From Blastococcus litoris (GTDB taxonomy: Bacteria > Actinomycetota > Actinomycetes > Mycobacteriales > Geodermatophilaceae), in assembly GCF_003075095.1 (NCBI RefSeq), contig NZ_QCZF01000001.1, positions 186,001 to 250,000 on the forward strand: a stretch of 64,000 nt of DNA, written 5' to 3'. Position 1 is the stretch's first letter. Each line of letters begins with the position of its first letter. Below the pieces are notes generated by a model. It saw only the letters and a list, made by a program, of their open reading frames with translations. It ran no database searches and was not told the DNA's origin. The translations under genes were made by a program, and so were the position numbers. Below, piece after piece: positions 43,320 to 51,716 of the stretch.

Positions 43320-43727
43320 TCAGCGGCGGAAGACCACCAGGCGCAGCATCACGAAGTTGACCGCCGTACCGAAGCCCTGCGAGAACACCCAGGCGAGGGT
43401 GATCTCCCATGAGCTCTCCGGCAGCAGCGCCAGCGCCAGCGCGTTCACCCCGATGATCACGAAGAACGTCGTCCCGTAGAGCAGCGCGAAGCCGGCGGCG
43501 CGGCGCGCGCCGCCCTCGACGCCGAACGTCCAGCGCCGGTTGATGGCGTAGACGGTCGCGGTCCCGCAGATGAAGCTCAGCGTGCGCGCGGCGGTGACCC
43601 ACAGGCCGACGTGCAGCGACAGCGAGTAGACGCCGTAGTCGACAGCCGCACCGAGCACACCGACCAGGGCGAAGCGCACGAGCTGGCCGAGGAGACCGCG
43701 GCGGTCGCTGCTCCCCTCGACGACCAC
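43320..43727 (-). CDS. GtrA-family membrane protein
   Basis: A 135-residue protein with four helices. It opens 'LLGQLVRFALVGVLGAAVDYGVYSLSL' and has 'TATVYAINRRWTF' after the second helix and 'GTAVNFVMLRLVVF' at the end, the signature of GtrA/DPMS3-type small flippases. They help move polyprenyl-phosphate-linked sugars (glucose, arabinose, galactose) across the membrane. Its substrate here is unknown. ATG or GTG at 43727. It lies 24 bases after the PAP2-kinase gene in the same direction, so the two may be cotranscribed. Confidence 0.92.
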   Translation of the reverse strand: MVVEGSSDRRGLLGQLVRFALVGVLGAAVDYGVYSLSLHVGLWVTAARTLSFICGTATVYAINRRWTFGVEGGARRAAGFALLYGTTFFVIIGVNALALALLPESSWEITLAWVFSQGFGTAVNFVMLRLVVFRR

Positions 43728-43750
43728 GCCGTCACTCTAGGAGGACCGGT

Positions 43751-45187
43751 TCAGTCGGTGCGGCAGCAGTAGACGGTCAGCGGGGCGCGCTTGCCGAAGT
43801 GGAACACCTCGGCCTTGTCGCCCATCTCGCCGTCGTAGGCGACCTGCTGCGCCCCGGACCGTGACTCGATGCGCACCTTGGTCGCGGTGAAGTGCCCGTA
43901 GCTGCGGGTGTGGTCGCTGACCCCGAGCAGCGTGGCCAGGACGGCGCGGGTGCGCCCGAAGCGCAGGTCGGCCCGCAGGTACTGGACGTCGAGCAGCCCG
44001 TCCTCCAGCCGCGGCCGCCAGGCCGGGGAGAGCCCGCGCGGGGTGTACAGGCAGTTGCCGATGAAGACGATCCAGACCGACAGCGGCCGGCCGTTCACCA
44101 CCAGCTCGACCGGGGACTGGCGTCGGAGCGTCTGACCGACGGCGACCGTCAGCGCCAGCCACTTGCCCATCCGGCCGCTGAGGCGGTCGCGGCGGCGCAC
44201 CATCTCCGGGTAGGCGCCGATGCTCGAGGTGTTGAGGAACGGCGTCCCGTTGACGTCGGCGACGTCGACCTTCACCGCCTGCCCGCTGACGACGGCGTCG
44301 GCGGTGTCCTGCGGGGTCTCCAGGCCGACGTCCCGGGCGAAGTGGTTGAGCGTGCCCGCGGCGATGACCGCCAGCGGCAGCCCGTGCTCGATCGCGACCG
44401 CCGCGGCCGAGGCGACGCTGCCGTCGCCGCCCGCGACACCGAGGGCGCGGGCCCGACCCGACGCCGCCGCCTCGCCGAGCAGCTCGTCCACCCCTCGCTC
44501 CTCCGTCGTCTCCAGCACCTCGGCGCGGGGCAGGATGGCTCGGATGTCGGCGGCCGGGTCGTAGTCGTCGGGTCCCGAGCGGGGATTGACCGCGACGACC
44601 AGTCCCTCGCCGTCGGGCAGCGCCGGGGCCTCGTGGGCGTCGCGCACGCGGGCCGGCTCCTTGGGGCGTACCCGCCACCAGTGCTGGGTGGCCGCGGCGA
44701 CCGCACCGCCCACGGCGAGCCCCGCCACGACGTCCCCGGGGTAGTGCACGCCCACGTGGACCCGCGAGTAGCCCACGCCCAGCGCGAGCGGCGCCAGCGC
44801 GGCCCCGGCCAGCGGGCTCTCCATGGCCACGCCGGTCGCGAAGGCGGCGGCCGACGACGAGTGCCCGCTCGGGAAGGACAGGGTCACGGGGGAGCGCCGC
44901 AGCCGCCGCTCGGCGCGCAGGTTCTCCAGGTCGGGCCGGACCCGCCCGAAGATCCGCTTGAGGACGACGTTGACCAGCGCGCTGGAGAACGCCATCGACC
45001 CGATGCCGCGGACGGCACCCCGGCGCAGCGGGCCCTTCTTCGCGCCGAGGACGACGGCGATCGCCAGCCACAGCCGGCCGTGGTTGGCCGCGGTCGATAT
45101 CCGGCGCAGCCACCGGTCGGCGGGGGTCGTCGGCAGTCCGCCGATGAACGCGTGCAGGCGTCGGTCGAGCTGCCGGGGTGAGGCCAC
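43751..45187 (-). CDS. PAP2 phosphatase-diacylglycerol kinase fusion
   Basis: A 478-residue bifunctional lipid enzyme. Residues about 1-190 are a PAP2/undecaprenyl-diphosphatase-like membrane domain with 'SFPSGHSSSAAAFA' and 'YSRVHVGVHYPGDVVAG', the catalytic His and Asp. From about 205 a DagK/YegS-like domain follows: 'VVAVNPRSGPDDYD', 'GVAGGDGSVASAAAVA' (GGDGS) and 'AAGTLNHFARDVG'. The two domains are separate proteins in most bacteria. The fusion is common in actinobacteria and suggests a lipid phosphate cycle of phosphatidate and diacylglycerol or of polyprenyl phosphates. Ends at 43751. Confidence 0.92.
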   Translation of the reverse strand: MASPRQLDRRLHAFIGGLPTTPADRWLRRISTAANHGRLWLAIAVVLGAKKGPLRRGAVRGIGSMAFSSALVNVVLKRIFGRVRPDLENLRAERRLRRSPVTLSFPSGHSSSAAAFATGVAMESPLAGAALAPLALGVGYSRVHVGVHYPGDVVAGLAVGGAVAAATQHWWRVRPKEPARVRDAHEAPALPDGEGLVVAVNPRSGPDDYDPAADIRAILPRAEVLETTEERGVDELLGEAAASGRARALGVAGGDGSVASAAAVAIEHGLPLAVIAAGTLNHFARDVGLETPQDTADAVVSGQAVKVDVADVNGTPFLNTSSIGAYPEMVRRRDRLSGRMGKWLALTVAVGQTLRRQSPVELVVNGRPLSVWIVFIGNCLYTPRGLSPAWRPRLEDGLLDVQYLRADLRFGRTRAVLATLLGVSDHTRSYGHFTATKVRIESRSGAQQVAYDGEMGDKAEVFHFGKRAPLTVYCCRTD

Positions 45188-45218
45188 GCTCGGACGCTAG
45201 TCCTGACTGGGCCGTGAT

Positions 45219-45299
45219 GATCAGCTGAGCTGATCGTTCCGGGTCCTGGCTCACCACCAGTGGTGAGCCAGGACCCGTTTCGATCAGGCCACCTGATCG
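45219..45299. terminator. Three consecutive palindromes
   Basis: Three inverted repeats in a row: GATCAGCT-G-AGCTGATC (45219-45235); a 17-bp perfect stem (45241-45257 with 45260-45276); and CGATCAGG-CCA-CCTGATCG (45281-45299). The middle one is unusually long and perfect. They lie between the stop of the CGNR gene and the start of the PAP2 gene, so they probably terminate the CGNR transcript. The two outer copies share the CTGATC core. Confidence 0.75.
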
Positions 45300-45313
45300 T
45301 CAGGGAGCGGCGC

Positions 45314-45844
45314 TCAGGCCTTCTGGCGGGCGCGGTAGGCGGCGACGGTCGACCGGCTGGCGCAGGTGTTGGAGCAGTAGCGCCGGCTGGCGTTGCGGGA
45401 GGTGTCGACGTAGACGTCGTCGCAGCTCTCCGCCGAGCACACGCCCAGCCGCTGCCACCCGTGCTGGACGACGACCTGCGACAAGCCCATCGCGACCGTC
45501 GTCGTCAGCTGCTCGAGCACTGGGGCGTCGGGGCGGGCGTAGTGCAGGTGCAGCTCCCCGTCGTGGTCGGTGGCGTAGGGGCGCGGCCGGGCCAGCGCCA
45601 GCAGCTCGTTGAGCCGGGTGAGGACGTCGTCCTGCGTCTGCGCCAGTGCGACGGCGCGGACGAGGTCGGCGGTGGCGCCGGCCTTGTGCGTCTCGCCGGG
45701 GGAGAGCTCGAGCGGCGTCCCCGGGGTGAACCAGTCGTCGTGGGAGCTCAGGAACTCGTGCGCCCAGCCCGGATCGCCGCGGTCGGTGTTCGCCAGCTCG
45801 ATGGCCAGCTCGACCGCCGTCGACCCGTAGGTGTCGTAATCCAT
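45314..45844 (-). CDS. CGNR zinc-finger / ABATE-domain regulator
   Basis: A 176-residue protein. The N-terminal ABATE domain opens 'AVELAIELANT'. The C-terminal treble-clef finger has Cys in 'GVCSAESCDDVYVDTSRNASRRYCSNTCASR', followed by 'YRARQ'. The motif here reads CASR instead of CGNR. Such proteins are predicted stress-responsive transcription factors. ATG 45844. It is divergent from the MFS gene with a repeat-rich region between, which suggests it controls that transporter. Confidence 0.9.
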   Translation of the reverse strand: MDYDTYGSTAVELAIELANTDRGDPGWAHEFLSSHDDWFTPGTPLELSPGETHKAGATADLVRAVALAQTQDDVLTRLNELLALARPRPYATDHDGELHLHYARPDAPVLEQLTTTVAMGLSQVVVQHGWQRLGVCSAESCDDVYVDTSRNASRRYCSNTCASRSTVAAYRARQKA

Positions 45845-45850
45845 ATGACT

Positions 45851-45912
45851 CCCTACCCCTGGGTGATAGCGTTCGGGACTGCGTAGGGGATAAAACAGTG
45901 TTAGTCCCCTAC
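45851..45912. promoter_or_regulatory. Candidate operator between CGNR regulator and MFS transporter
   Basis: GTAGGGG (45883-45889) and CCCCTAC (45906-45912) form an inverted repeat, and CCCTAC (45851-45856) is another copy of the same half-site. The sequence between the last pair is AT-rich for this genome ('ATAAAACAGTGTTAGT'). A dimeric regulator with several sites would fit. Inference only. Confidence 0.5.
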
Positions 45913-45948
45913 GGATTCCTTCCCCGCAAGTCTGAAACGAGTTCTGTC

Positions 45949-47157
45949 GTGCGTGCGTACCTGTCCGTGTGGCGGCTTCCCTCCGCCCCGGTGCTCCTCC
46001 TTGCCGGCTTCGCCGGTCGTCTGCCGTCGGCCATGGTGCCGCTGGCGCTGCTGCTGATGGTGCAGCAGCAGACCGGTTCCTACGCGGTGGCGGGCCTCGC
46101 TTCCGCCACATTGGGTGTGGCCTCCGCCGTCATGGCGCCGGTCCTCGGCCGCGTCGCCGACCGTCGCGGCCCCCGTCCGGTGCTCTTCTCCCAGGCGGCG
46201 GCCTACCCGCTGCTGCTGGCGCTGCTCGTCGCCGTCGTCCTCGGCGGCGCGGCCGACGTCCTCGTGATCGGCGCCGCCGCGCTGGCCGGCATGGCCACCC
46301 CGCTGGTCTCCGGCACCGTCCGCGCCCTGTGGTCGCGGGTCGACGTCCGCGTCCGCTCGACCGCCTACGCGCTCGACGCGACGGCGACCGAGCTGGTCTT
46401 CGTCGTCGGCCCGTCGCTGGTCGCGGCCCTGGCCGTGTTCGTGTCCCCCGCGGCGGCCGTCGGGCTGGCCGGCGTGCTCGGCGTGATCGGCGCCCTCGGC
46501 ATCGCGACGTCGGCGGCGACCCGCGCCTACGTGCCGGTCGTCGGCGCCCGGGCCGGCCTCTTCTCGACCGTGCTCACCCCGGGCATGCCGCGGCTGCTGC
46601 TCAGCGGTGCCGCGCTGATGCTCGGCTTCGGCGCGCTCGAGGTCGCCATCCCGGCCTTCGCCGACTCCACCGGGTCGCCGGGGCTGTCGGGTCTGCTGCT
46701 GGCCCTGTGGGCGCTCGGCTCGGTTGCCGGTGGCCTCTGGTTCGGCGCCCGCGTGCTGAGCACCTCGCTGCCCCGCCAGTACCGGCTGCTGCTGCTCGGC
46801 GTGACCATCGGCCTGGCCCCGCTGGCCTGGATCTCCAGCCCGTGGGCGCTCGGCGTGCTGCTGTTCCTCGGCGGCACCGCGATCGCCCCGACGCTGACGG
46901 TGCAGAACACGCTCGTCGGCGCCATGGCCCCGGTGCACGCCACCACCGAGGCGTTCACCTGGCTGTCGACGATCACCGTCGGCGCCTCCGCGATCGGCGC
47001 GGCGCTCGGCGGTGCGCTGATCGAGGGCCCGTCCGGGGTGCCGGGGAGCCTGGTGCTCGCCACGCTCGGCGCGGCGCTGGCCGTCGTCGTCACCCTGGTG
47101 CCCGGCCGGCGGGCGGCCCTGCCGGTGGACGGCGCCCGGGAGCCGGTGACCGCCTGA
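45949..47157 (+). CDS. MFS transporter
   Basis: A 402-residue membrane protein with 12 helices. The loop 'LGRVADRRGPRPVLF' between helices 2 and 3 is the MFS A-motif. It resembles drug- or multidrug-efflux families of actinobacteria; the substrate is unknown. GTG 45949 fits the conserved start ('RAYLSVWRLPSAPVLLLAGFAGRLP'); GTG 45898 would place the start inside the operator repeat. The divergent CGNR regulator probably controls it. Confidence 0.87.
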   Translation: MRAYLSVWRLPSAPVLLLAGFAGRLPSAMVPLALLLMVQQQTGSYAVAGLASATLGVASAVMAPVLGRVADRRGPRPVLFSQAAAYPLLLALLVAVVLGGAADVLVIGAAALAGMATPLVSGTVRALWSRVDVRVRSTAYALDATATELVFVVGPSLVAALAVFVSPAAAVGLAGVLGVIGALGIATSAATRAYVPVVGARAGLFSTVLTPGMPRLLLSGAALMLGFGALEVAIPAFADSTGSPGLSGLLLALWALGSVAGGLWFGARVLSTSLPRQYRLLLLGVTIGLAPLAWISSPWALGVLLFLGGTAIAPTLTVQNTLVGAMAPVHATTEAFTWLSTITVGASAIGAALGGALIEGPSGVPGSLVLATLGAALAVVVTLVPGRRAALPVDGAREPVTA

Positions 47158-47168
47158 CCTGCCCGGAC

Positions 47169-47224
47169 GAGATCTGCACTCTCGCCCCCATCGCGGGAGT
47201 CATGCGGGCGAGTGTGCAGATCTC
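47169..47224. terminator. Long near-perfect inverted repeat after the MFS gene
   Basis: A 19-nt arm (47169-47187) pairs with 47206-47224 with one mismatch; the loop is 18 nt. It begins 11 bases after the MFS stop, so it is a probable terminator. The arms contain AGATCTGCAC and look like a mobile or dispersed repeat rather than a simple terminator. Confidence 0.7.
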
Positions 47225-47310
47225 GCCGGGGGTCGGGACCCGGGCTGGGAGACGCCTCCGGGCCGCTGGTAGTCTCTCTCCTCGGTGGTTACGAGGTGAC
47301 TCGGACCCCG

Positions 47311-47399
47311 GGAGGCTTCGCCTAGTCCGGTCTATGGCGCCGCACTGCTAATGCGGTTTGGGTTAATCCCCATCCCGGGTTCAAATCCCGGAGCCTCCG
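47311..47399 (+). tRNA. tRNA-Ser (anticodon GCU)
   Basis: An 89-nt tRNA. The acceptor stem GGAGGCT pairs with AGCCTCC, followed by discriminator G99; CCA is not encoded. The anticodon loop CTGCTAA holds GCT (47347-47349), reading AGC/AGU serine codons. A long variable arm is present, as expected for class II tRNA-Ser. T-loop TTCAAAT. Confidence 0.96.
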
Positions 47400-47419
47400 C
47401 GCACGACAACTGAACACAC

Positions 47420-47492
47420 GCACCCGTAGCTCAACGGATAGAGCATCTGACTACGGATCAGAAGGTTAGGGGTTCGAATCCCTTCGGGTGCA
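47420..47492 (+). tRNA. tRNA-Arg (anticodon ACG)
   Basis: A 73-nt tRNA. Acceptor GCACCCG pairs with CGGGTGC, discriminator A. Anticodon loop CTACGGA has ACG (47453-47455); A34 is modified to inosine in bacteria. T-arm loop TTCGAAT. No encoded CCA. It lies 20 nt after the tRNA-Ser, and the two are probably cotranscribed. Confidence 0.97.
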
Positions 47493-47510
47493 CGTCTGGT
47501 TGAGACACCG

Positions 47511-47546
47511 AGCGGCCCCGCACTTCGACGGAAGTGCGGGGCCGCT
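47511..47546 (+). terminator. Terminator of the tRNA pair
   Basis: AGCGGCCCCGCACTTC (47511-47526) and its complement (47531-47546) form a perfect 16-bp stem with loop GACG, 18 nt after the tRNA-Arg gene; TTCGTCG follows. Intrinsic-type terminator. Confidence 0.88.
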
Positions 47547-47563
47547 TCGTCGTCCGGGACGGA

Positions 47564-47974
47564 TCAGCTCGGCAGCCAGGAGGGCCACCACGCCGGCTCG
47601 CCGGTCGGGCAGCCCGGTAGCGGGTAGTCGGGGAACGGCACCGTCGCGAGGAGGGCGAATGCCAGGGCGGCGAGGGCCAGCACGGTGACGACCACGGCGG
47701 CCAGGCCGCCCGGTAGGCCGTAGCGGCGCCCCAGCACCAGCCAGCTCAGGACGGCGACGGCGAGCCCCGCCCCGCCCAGCGCGACCAGCACCCCGTTCAG
47801 GCTGACGCCGGTGTGCGCGTCCCAGTCGTTGCAGTCGAGCGCAGCCGCCGCCCGCACCCGCACCACCGCGTACGCCGTGCCGATGGCCAACCCCACCAGG
47901 GCGACCAGCAGGACCCGTGACCATGCCGGGGTGCGCTGCCGCTCCGGCGCGGTCCGTTCGGGGGTCCAGGTCAC
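47564..47974 (-). CDS. Three- to four-helix membrane protein, unknown function
   Basis: A 136-residue protein. Hydrophobic helices are at about 20-43, 60-82 and 90-113; one Cys ('DCNDWDAH') lies in the first outside loop and another in the last loop ('LPGCPTGEPAWWPSWLPS'), so a disulfide is possible. No family is recognised. It starts at GTG 47974 in a 4-base overlap with the DinB-fold gene, so both are coexpressed. It may be a partner protein. Confidence 0.65.
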   Translation of the reverse strand: MTWTPERTAPERQRTPAWSRVLLVALVGLAIGTAYAVVRVRAAAALDCNDWDAHTGVSLNGVLVALGGAGLAVAVLSWLVLGRRYGLPGGLAAVVVTVLALAALAFALLATVPFPDYPLPGCPTGEPAWWPSWLPS

Positions 47975-48582
47975 CGGCGGCGCAGCGCCCGGCCGTCGGG
48001 CAGCGTCCGCCCGCCCAGGAGCGCGACCAGCTCCCCGCTCGACGCCCGCACGGGCTCGCCGTCGCCCCAGCTCCAGCCGGTGTCGGTCGCCTCGAGGCGG
48101 ACCCCGGTCAGGTCGATCCCGAAGATCGCGCCCTCCGCGGCGGTGAGCTGGTCGAGGACGGCGACCACGGCCTCGGCAGGTGCCACGGGCGGCAGGCCCA
48201 GCGCGACGGTGACGTCGAGGGAGTGGATGACGGAGTGGCTGAGCGCCCCGGCGGCGCCACCACCCGGCGGCTGCCACGCGTGCAGGGCCGGCGAGCGCAG
48301 TGCGTCCAGGAGCTCACCGGTGGGCAGGCCGGCGTCGCGGGCCGCCACGGTGTCGGACAGGACGCCGAAGTCGCCCCGGGCAGCCGCCATCTCGGCGCCG
48401 AACTGCTCCGTCGTGAGCCGCGCGGGCATCGTCACGTGCGCCACCACGTGCCGCGCCTGCCATCCCGCGCACAGCGAGGCGGCGTCCCACGTCCCGTCCG
48501 GGCTGCCGGCCAGCAGCTCGGCGAGGCCGTCGTAGGTCCGCCCCACCAGGGGCTGCAGGTCGGTGCCCACCTCGTCGCTCAT
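47971..48582 (-). CDS. Mycothiol-dependent maleylpyruvate-isomerase-type (DinB/MDMPI) protein
   Basis: A 203-residue four-helix-bundle protein. It has 'SLCAGWQARHVVAHVTMPARLT', the Trp-x-x-x-His-x-x-x-H-like pattern of MDMPI proteins, and a later 'SVIHSLDVTVALGLPP' with the third metal His. It belongs to the actinobacterial group that uses mycothiol and zinc; the substrate is not known. ATG 48582. It is coupled to the downstream membrane protein. Confidence 0.85.
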   Translation of the reverse strand: MSDEVGTDLQPLVGRTYDGLAELLAGSPDGTWDAASLCAGWQARHVVAHVTMPARLTTEQFGAEMAAARGDFGVLSDTVAARDAGLPTGELLDALRSPALHAWQPPGGGAAGALSHSVIHSLDVTVALGLPPVAPAEAVVAVLDQLTAAEGAIFGIDLTGVRLEATDTGWSWGDGEPVRASSGELVALLGGRTLPDGRALRRR

Positions 48583-48821
48583 GCGCTTCCCTTCGTCGGT
48601 CCCCGGGGGGAGACGCCTCCGGACCCTAGGACTCATCGGCTGCTGCGGGGAGCTCCCGCCGGCATCTGGTCCCGCGGGAGGCACATGACGGTCGCCGCAC
48701 GAGCGCTTTGCCATCGCGTGACACCTGGCGTTCTCGCGCACGGGACGCCTTGTGCCGGGGAAGGCAACAGGGCCGGGGTCGCGCGACGTGCGCGGCCCGT
48801 GCCCCGTCGTCGAGGAGTCGT

Positions 48822-51467
48822 GTGCCCCGCCCATCCGTTGACGGTCTGCCGCTGCCAGGCGTCGAGACCGGCCCGACCTGCCGCCGCCGCGCGCCGAGAG
48901 CGCTGCTGCACCTCTGCCTGGCCGTCGTCCTGGCCGGTCTGCTGCTCGCGGGGTTCGCCCTGCCCGCGGTCACCGGTGTGGCTGCTGGCACCAGCTACGC
49001 CGCTGAGGTGCTCAGCCCCGCCGAGCCCGACCTCATCGATCGGACGCCGGCCGGCAACACCCGCATCCTCGCGGCCGACGGCACGCTCATCACCGAGCTC
49101 TTCCGGCGCAACCGCACGCCGGTCGCCGGTGACGCGATCGCCCCGGTGATGAAGGACGCGCTGGTCGCCATCGAGGACTCGCGCTTCTTCGACCACGAGG
49201 GCGTCGACGGCAAGGGGCTCGGACGGGCGCTGCTGCACAACCTCGCAGCCGGTGAGGTGGTCGAGGGCGGGTCGACCCTCACCCAGCAGCTGGTCAAGCA
49301 GATCCGCCTGCAGAGCGCGCAGGATCCCGAGGAGAGGGCGGCGGCGACCGAGGAGAGCGTCGGCCGGAAGCTGCTCGAGGCCCGCATCGCCCTCGGGCTG
49401 GAGCAGCACTACGGCAAGGACGAGATCCTCACCCGCTACCTCAACCGCGTGTATTTCGGTGCCGGGGCCTACGGCGTGCACGCCGCGGCCGAGGCGTACT
49501 TCGGCGTCACTCCGGACGCGCTGACCCTCGCCCAGGCCGCCACCCTCGCCGGCCTGGTCCAGAGCCCGACGAGCTACGACCCGTTCGTCGCGCCCGACCG
49601 GGCCACCGCGCGGCGCGACGTCGTGATCGGCCGGATGCTGGAGCTCGGCATGGTCGACCAGCAGGCCGCCGACGAGGCCCGCAGCGCGCCGGTGGTGCTC
49701 ACCCCTGGGACGGGGCCGCCGCACGGGTGCACCGAGGCCCTGATCGGTGGCTTCTTCTGCGACTACGTCCTCCAGTACGCCACCGAGACCCTGGGCCTGG
49801 ACCGTCGCAGCCTGGAGACCGGGGGGCTGACCATCCGGACGACGCTCGACCCGGCGATGCAGCAGGCCGGGAACGCCGCCGTCCTCGAGACGCTGGCCAT
49901 GGGTGACCCGCGGGCAGGGATCTACACCGCGATCGAGCCCGGCACCGGCCGGGTGCTGGCCATGTCGGTCAACCGGGTCTACGGCCTGGACGCGGCCGAC
50001 CCCGCGCAGACGACGGTGAACCTCCACCTCGCCGCCGGCCAGGGCGCGGGGTCGACCTACAAGGTCTTCACCGCGGCCGCCGCCATGGAGGCCGGCTACG
50101 GCCTCGAGTACCGGATCACCACGTCGGATCCCTACGTCTCGACCGTCTACCGGGACGGCGGCCGGCCCTACGACGTCCAGAACGCCGGCCGCTACCCGCG
50201 CACGCTGGACATGGAGCGCGCGCTCTACATGTCCTCCAACACCTACTTCCTCGCGCTCGAGGACCGGCTGGGCAGCGTGGCCGGGCCGGTGGCGATGGCC
50301 CAGCGCATGGGGCTGACCTCGATCGACCCGGTGGCCGAGCAGATCGTGGCCGAGAACCGCGGGTCGTTCACGTTCGGCGCGGAGGCCACCAGCCCGCTCG
50401 CCCTCGCCAACGCCTACGCCACCCTCGCGGCCAGCGGGACCCGGTGCGCACCCAGCCCGATCGACGCGATCCTCGACCGGGACGGGCAGCCGCTCACCGA
50501 CGCGCACGGCGCGCCGATCGGCACCGGGCAGCAGTGCACCCCGCAGGCCGTTGCCCCCGGGATCGCCGACACGCTCAGCCAGGCGCTGCGCAAGGACGTC
50601 GAGCCCGGGCACCCCGGGCAGACGGCCCGGCGCGCCTACATCCCCGGCCACCAGATCGCCGGCAAGACGGGTACCAGCCAGGACAACTACTCGATCGCCT
50701 TCGTCGGGTACACCCCGCAGATCGCGGCGAGCGTGATGGTCTACGACCCCGTCGCCAACCGGGACGTCGGTGGCTTCGGTGGTGGCAAGGCGGCGGCGAT
50801 CTGGCACGACGCGCTGGCACCCGTCCTGAGCGGCAGGCCCGCCGTGCCCTTCCCGCCGGCCGACCCGGCCTTCGTGCGCGGTGACCGCCGCACCGTGCCG
50901 AGCGGCTGCGCCGGTGGCGGCAGCGACAGCTGCCTCGGCCTCCTGGCCGGACGGGGTCTGACGGCGACGCTCGAGCCGGTCGACAGCGCCCGCCCCGCGG
51001 GCGTCGTCCTCAGGCTGGAGCCCGGGGCCGGGTCCACGGTCCGTGCGGGGGACGTCGTCCGTGTCGTGGTCAGCAACGGGTCGGACTGGATCGAGCCCAC
51101 GCCCGAGCCCACGCCCGAGCCCGCGCCGGCCCCGGAACCCGTGCCTGCACCTGCGCCGGCCCCGGAACCCGCTCCTGAGCCCGCGCCGGCCCCCGAACCC
51201 ACGCCCGAGCCGACGCCCGAGCCGATGCCGGAGCCGCTGCCCGACCCGGAACCCCGTCCGGAAGGGGACCGGGACGACCGGCCGGGACCGACCGCTGCGC
51301 CGACCCCGGAACCGACCGCTGCGCCCACCCCGGCGTCCCCGACGACGAGTGATGCACCGCCGGCGGAACCCACGCAGGAGGAGCAGCCGGGCGCGACCGG
51401 GTCACCGGACCCGGTCACCGGCGACGACGAGCCGCCGGCCGACGACGGTCAGCTCGACGAGGGGTGA
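48822..51467 (+). CDS. Class A penicillin-binding protein with PASTA domain and Pro-rich tail
   Basis: An 881-residue peptidoglycan synthase. One N-terminal helix (about 28-54), then a GT51 transglycosylase with catalytic Glu 118 in 'AIEDSRFFDHEGVD' and 'EGGSTLTQQLVKQ' (148-160). The transpeptidase has the active Ser in 'GSTYK' (411-414), 'SSN' and 'KTGT' (615-618). A PASTA domain (about 706-747) and an acidic, Pro-rich, 125-residue tail follow. It resembles PonA1/PonA2-type enzymes. GTG 48822 has GAGGAG 6 nt upstream. Beta-lactams are its inhibitors. The tail is repetitive (Pro-Glu-Pro repeats 51100-51260). Confidence 0.95.
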   Translation: MPRPSVDGLPLPGVETGPTCRRRAPRALLHLCLAVVLAGLLLAGFALPAVTGVAAGTSYAAEVLSPAEPDLIDRTPAGNTRILAADGTLITELFRRNRTPVAGDAIAPVMKDALVAIEDSRFFDHEGVDGKGLGRALLHNLAAGEVVEGGSTLTQQLVKQIRLQSAQDPEERAAATEESVGRKLLEARIALGLEQHYGKDEILTRYLNRVYFGAGAYGVHAAAEAYFGVTPDALTLAQAATLAGLVQSPTSYDPFVAPDRATARRDVVIGRMLELGMVDQQAADEARSAPVVLTPGTGPPHGCTEALIGGFFCDYVLQYATETLGLDRRSLETGGLTIRTTLDPAMQQAGNAAVLETLAMGDPRAGIYTAIEPGTGRVLAMSVNRVYGLDAADPAQTTVNLHLAAGQGAGSTYKVFTAAAAMEAGYGLEYRITTSDPYVSTVYRDGGRPYDVQNAGRYPRTLDMERALYMSSNTYFLALEDRLGSVAGPVAMAQRMGLTSIDPVAEQIVAENRGSFTFGAEATSPLALANAYATLAASGTRCAPSPIDAILDRDGQPLTDAHGAPIGTGQQCTPQAVAPGIADTLSQALRKDVEPGHPGQTARRAYIPGHQIAGKTGTSQDNYSIAFVGYTPQIAASVMVYDPVANRDVGGFGGGKAAAIWHDALAPVLSGRPAVPFPPADPAFVRGDRRTVPSGCAGGGSDSCLGLLAGRGLTATLEPVDSARPAGVVLRLEPGAGSTVRAGDVVRVVVSNGSDWIEPTPEPTPEPAPAPEPVPAPAPAPEPAPEPAPAPEPTPEPTPEPMPEPLPDPEPRPEGDRDDRPGPTAAPTPEPTAAPTPASPTTSDAPPAEPTQEEQPGATGSPDPVTGDDEPPADDGQLDEG

Positions 51468-51686
51468 GCTGTGGGGGCGGGAGGCCGGGCCTGACGGTCT
51501 GGCCGCGTTGGTCGGTCCACCCAGCAGTGGGTGGCCACTCGATTGCCGGCTCTCCCGCCCCGCGACAACTGTGAGCTGCGCCACAACGATCCGTCAACCC
51601 GGGTCCGGAGTGTCGCGCCCGGCGTGTCCCACCGTCCGCGGCGCGGAGTGCGTGCGCGCGTGGACCACGCAGTCGCCCGCCGCGAC

Positions 51687-51706
51687 GGCTCTCGGTACCG
51701 AGAGCC
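51687..51706. terminator. 20-bp perfect palindrome between convergent genes
   Basis: GGCTCTCG-GTAC-CGAGAGCC (51687-51706): an 8-bp stem with loop GTAC, 10 bases from the stop of the FMN dehydrogenase and about 220 bases after the PBP stop. Probably a terminator for the minus-strand gene. The rest of the gap 51468-51716 holds nothing else recognisable. Confidence 0.7.
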
Positions 51707-51716
51707 GGGACGGGAG

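Noticed and set aside
47311-47399. The long-armed tRNA as a tRNA-Sec
   Set aside because: The long variable arm fits, but the anticodon is GCT and the acceptor stem is 7 bp; this is an ordinary tRNA-Ser.
51100-51270. Pro-Glu-Pro repeats as a tandem repeat element or CRISPR
   Set aside because: They are coding repeats of the penicillin-binding protein tail, irregular in length, and without spacers. No CRISPR array is visible anywhere in the window.
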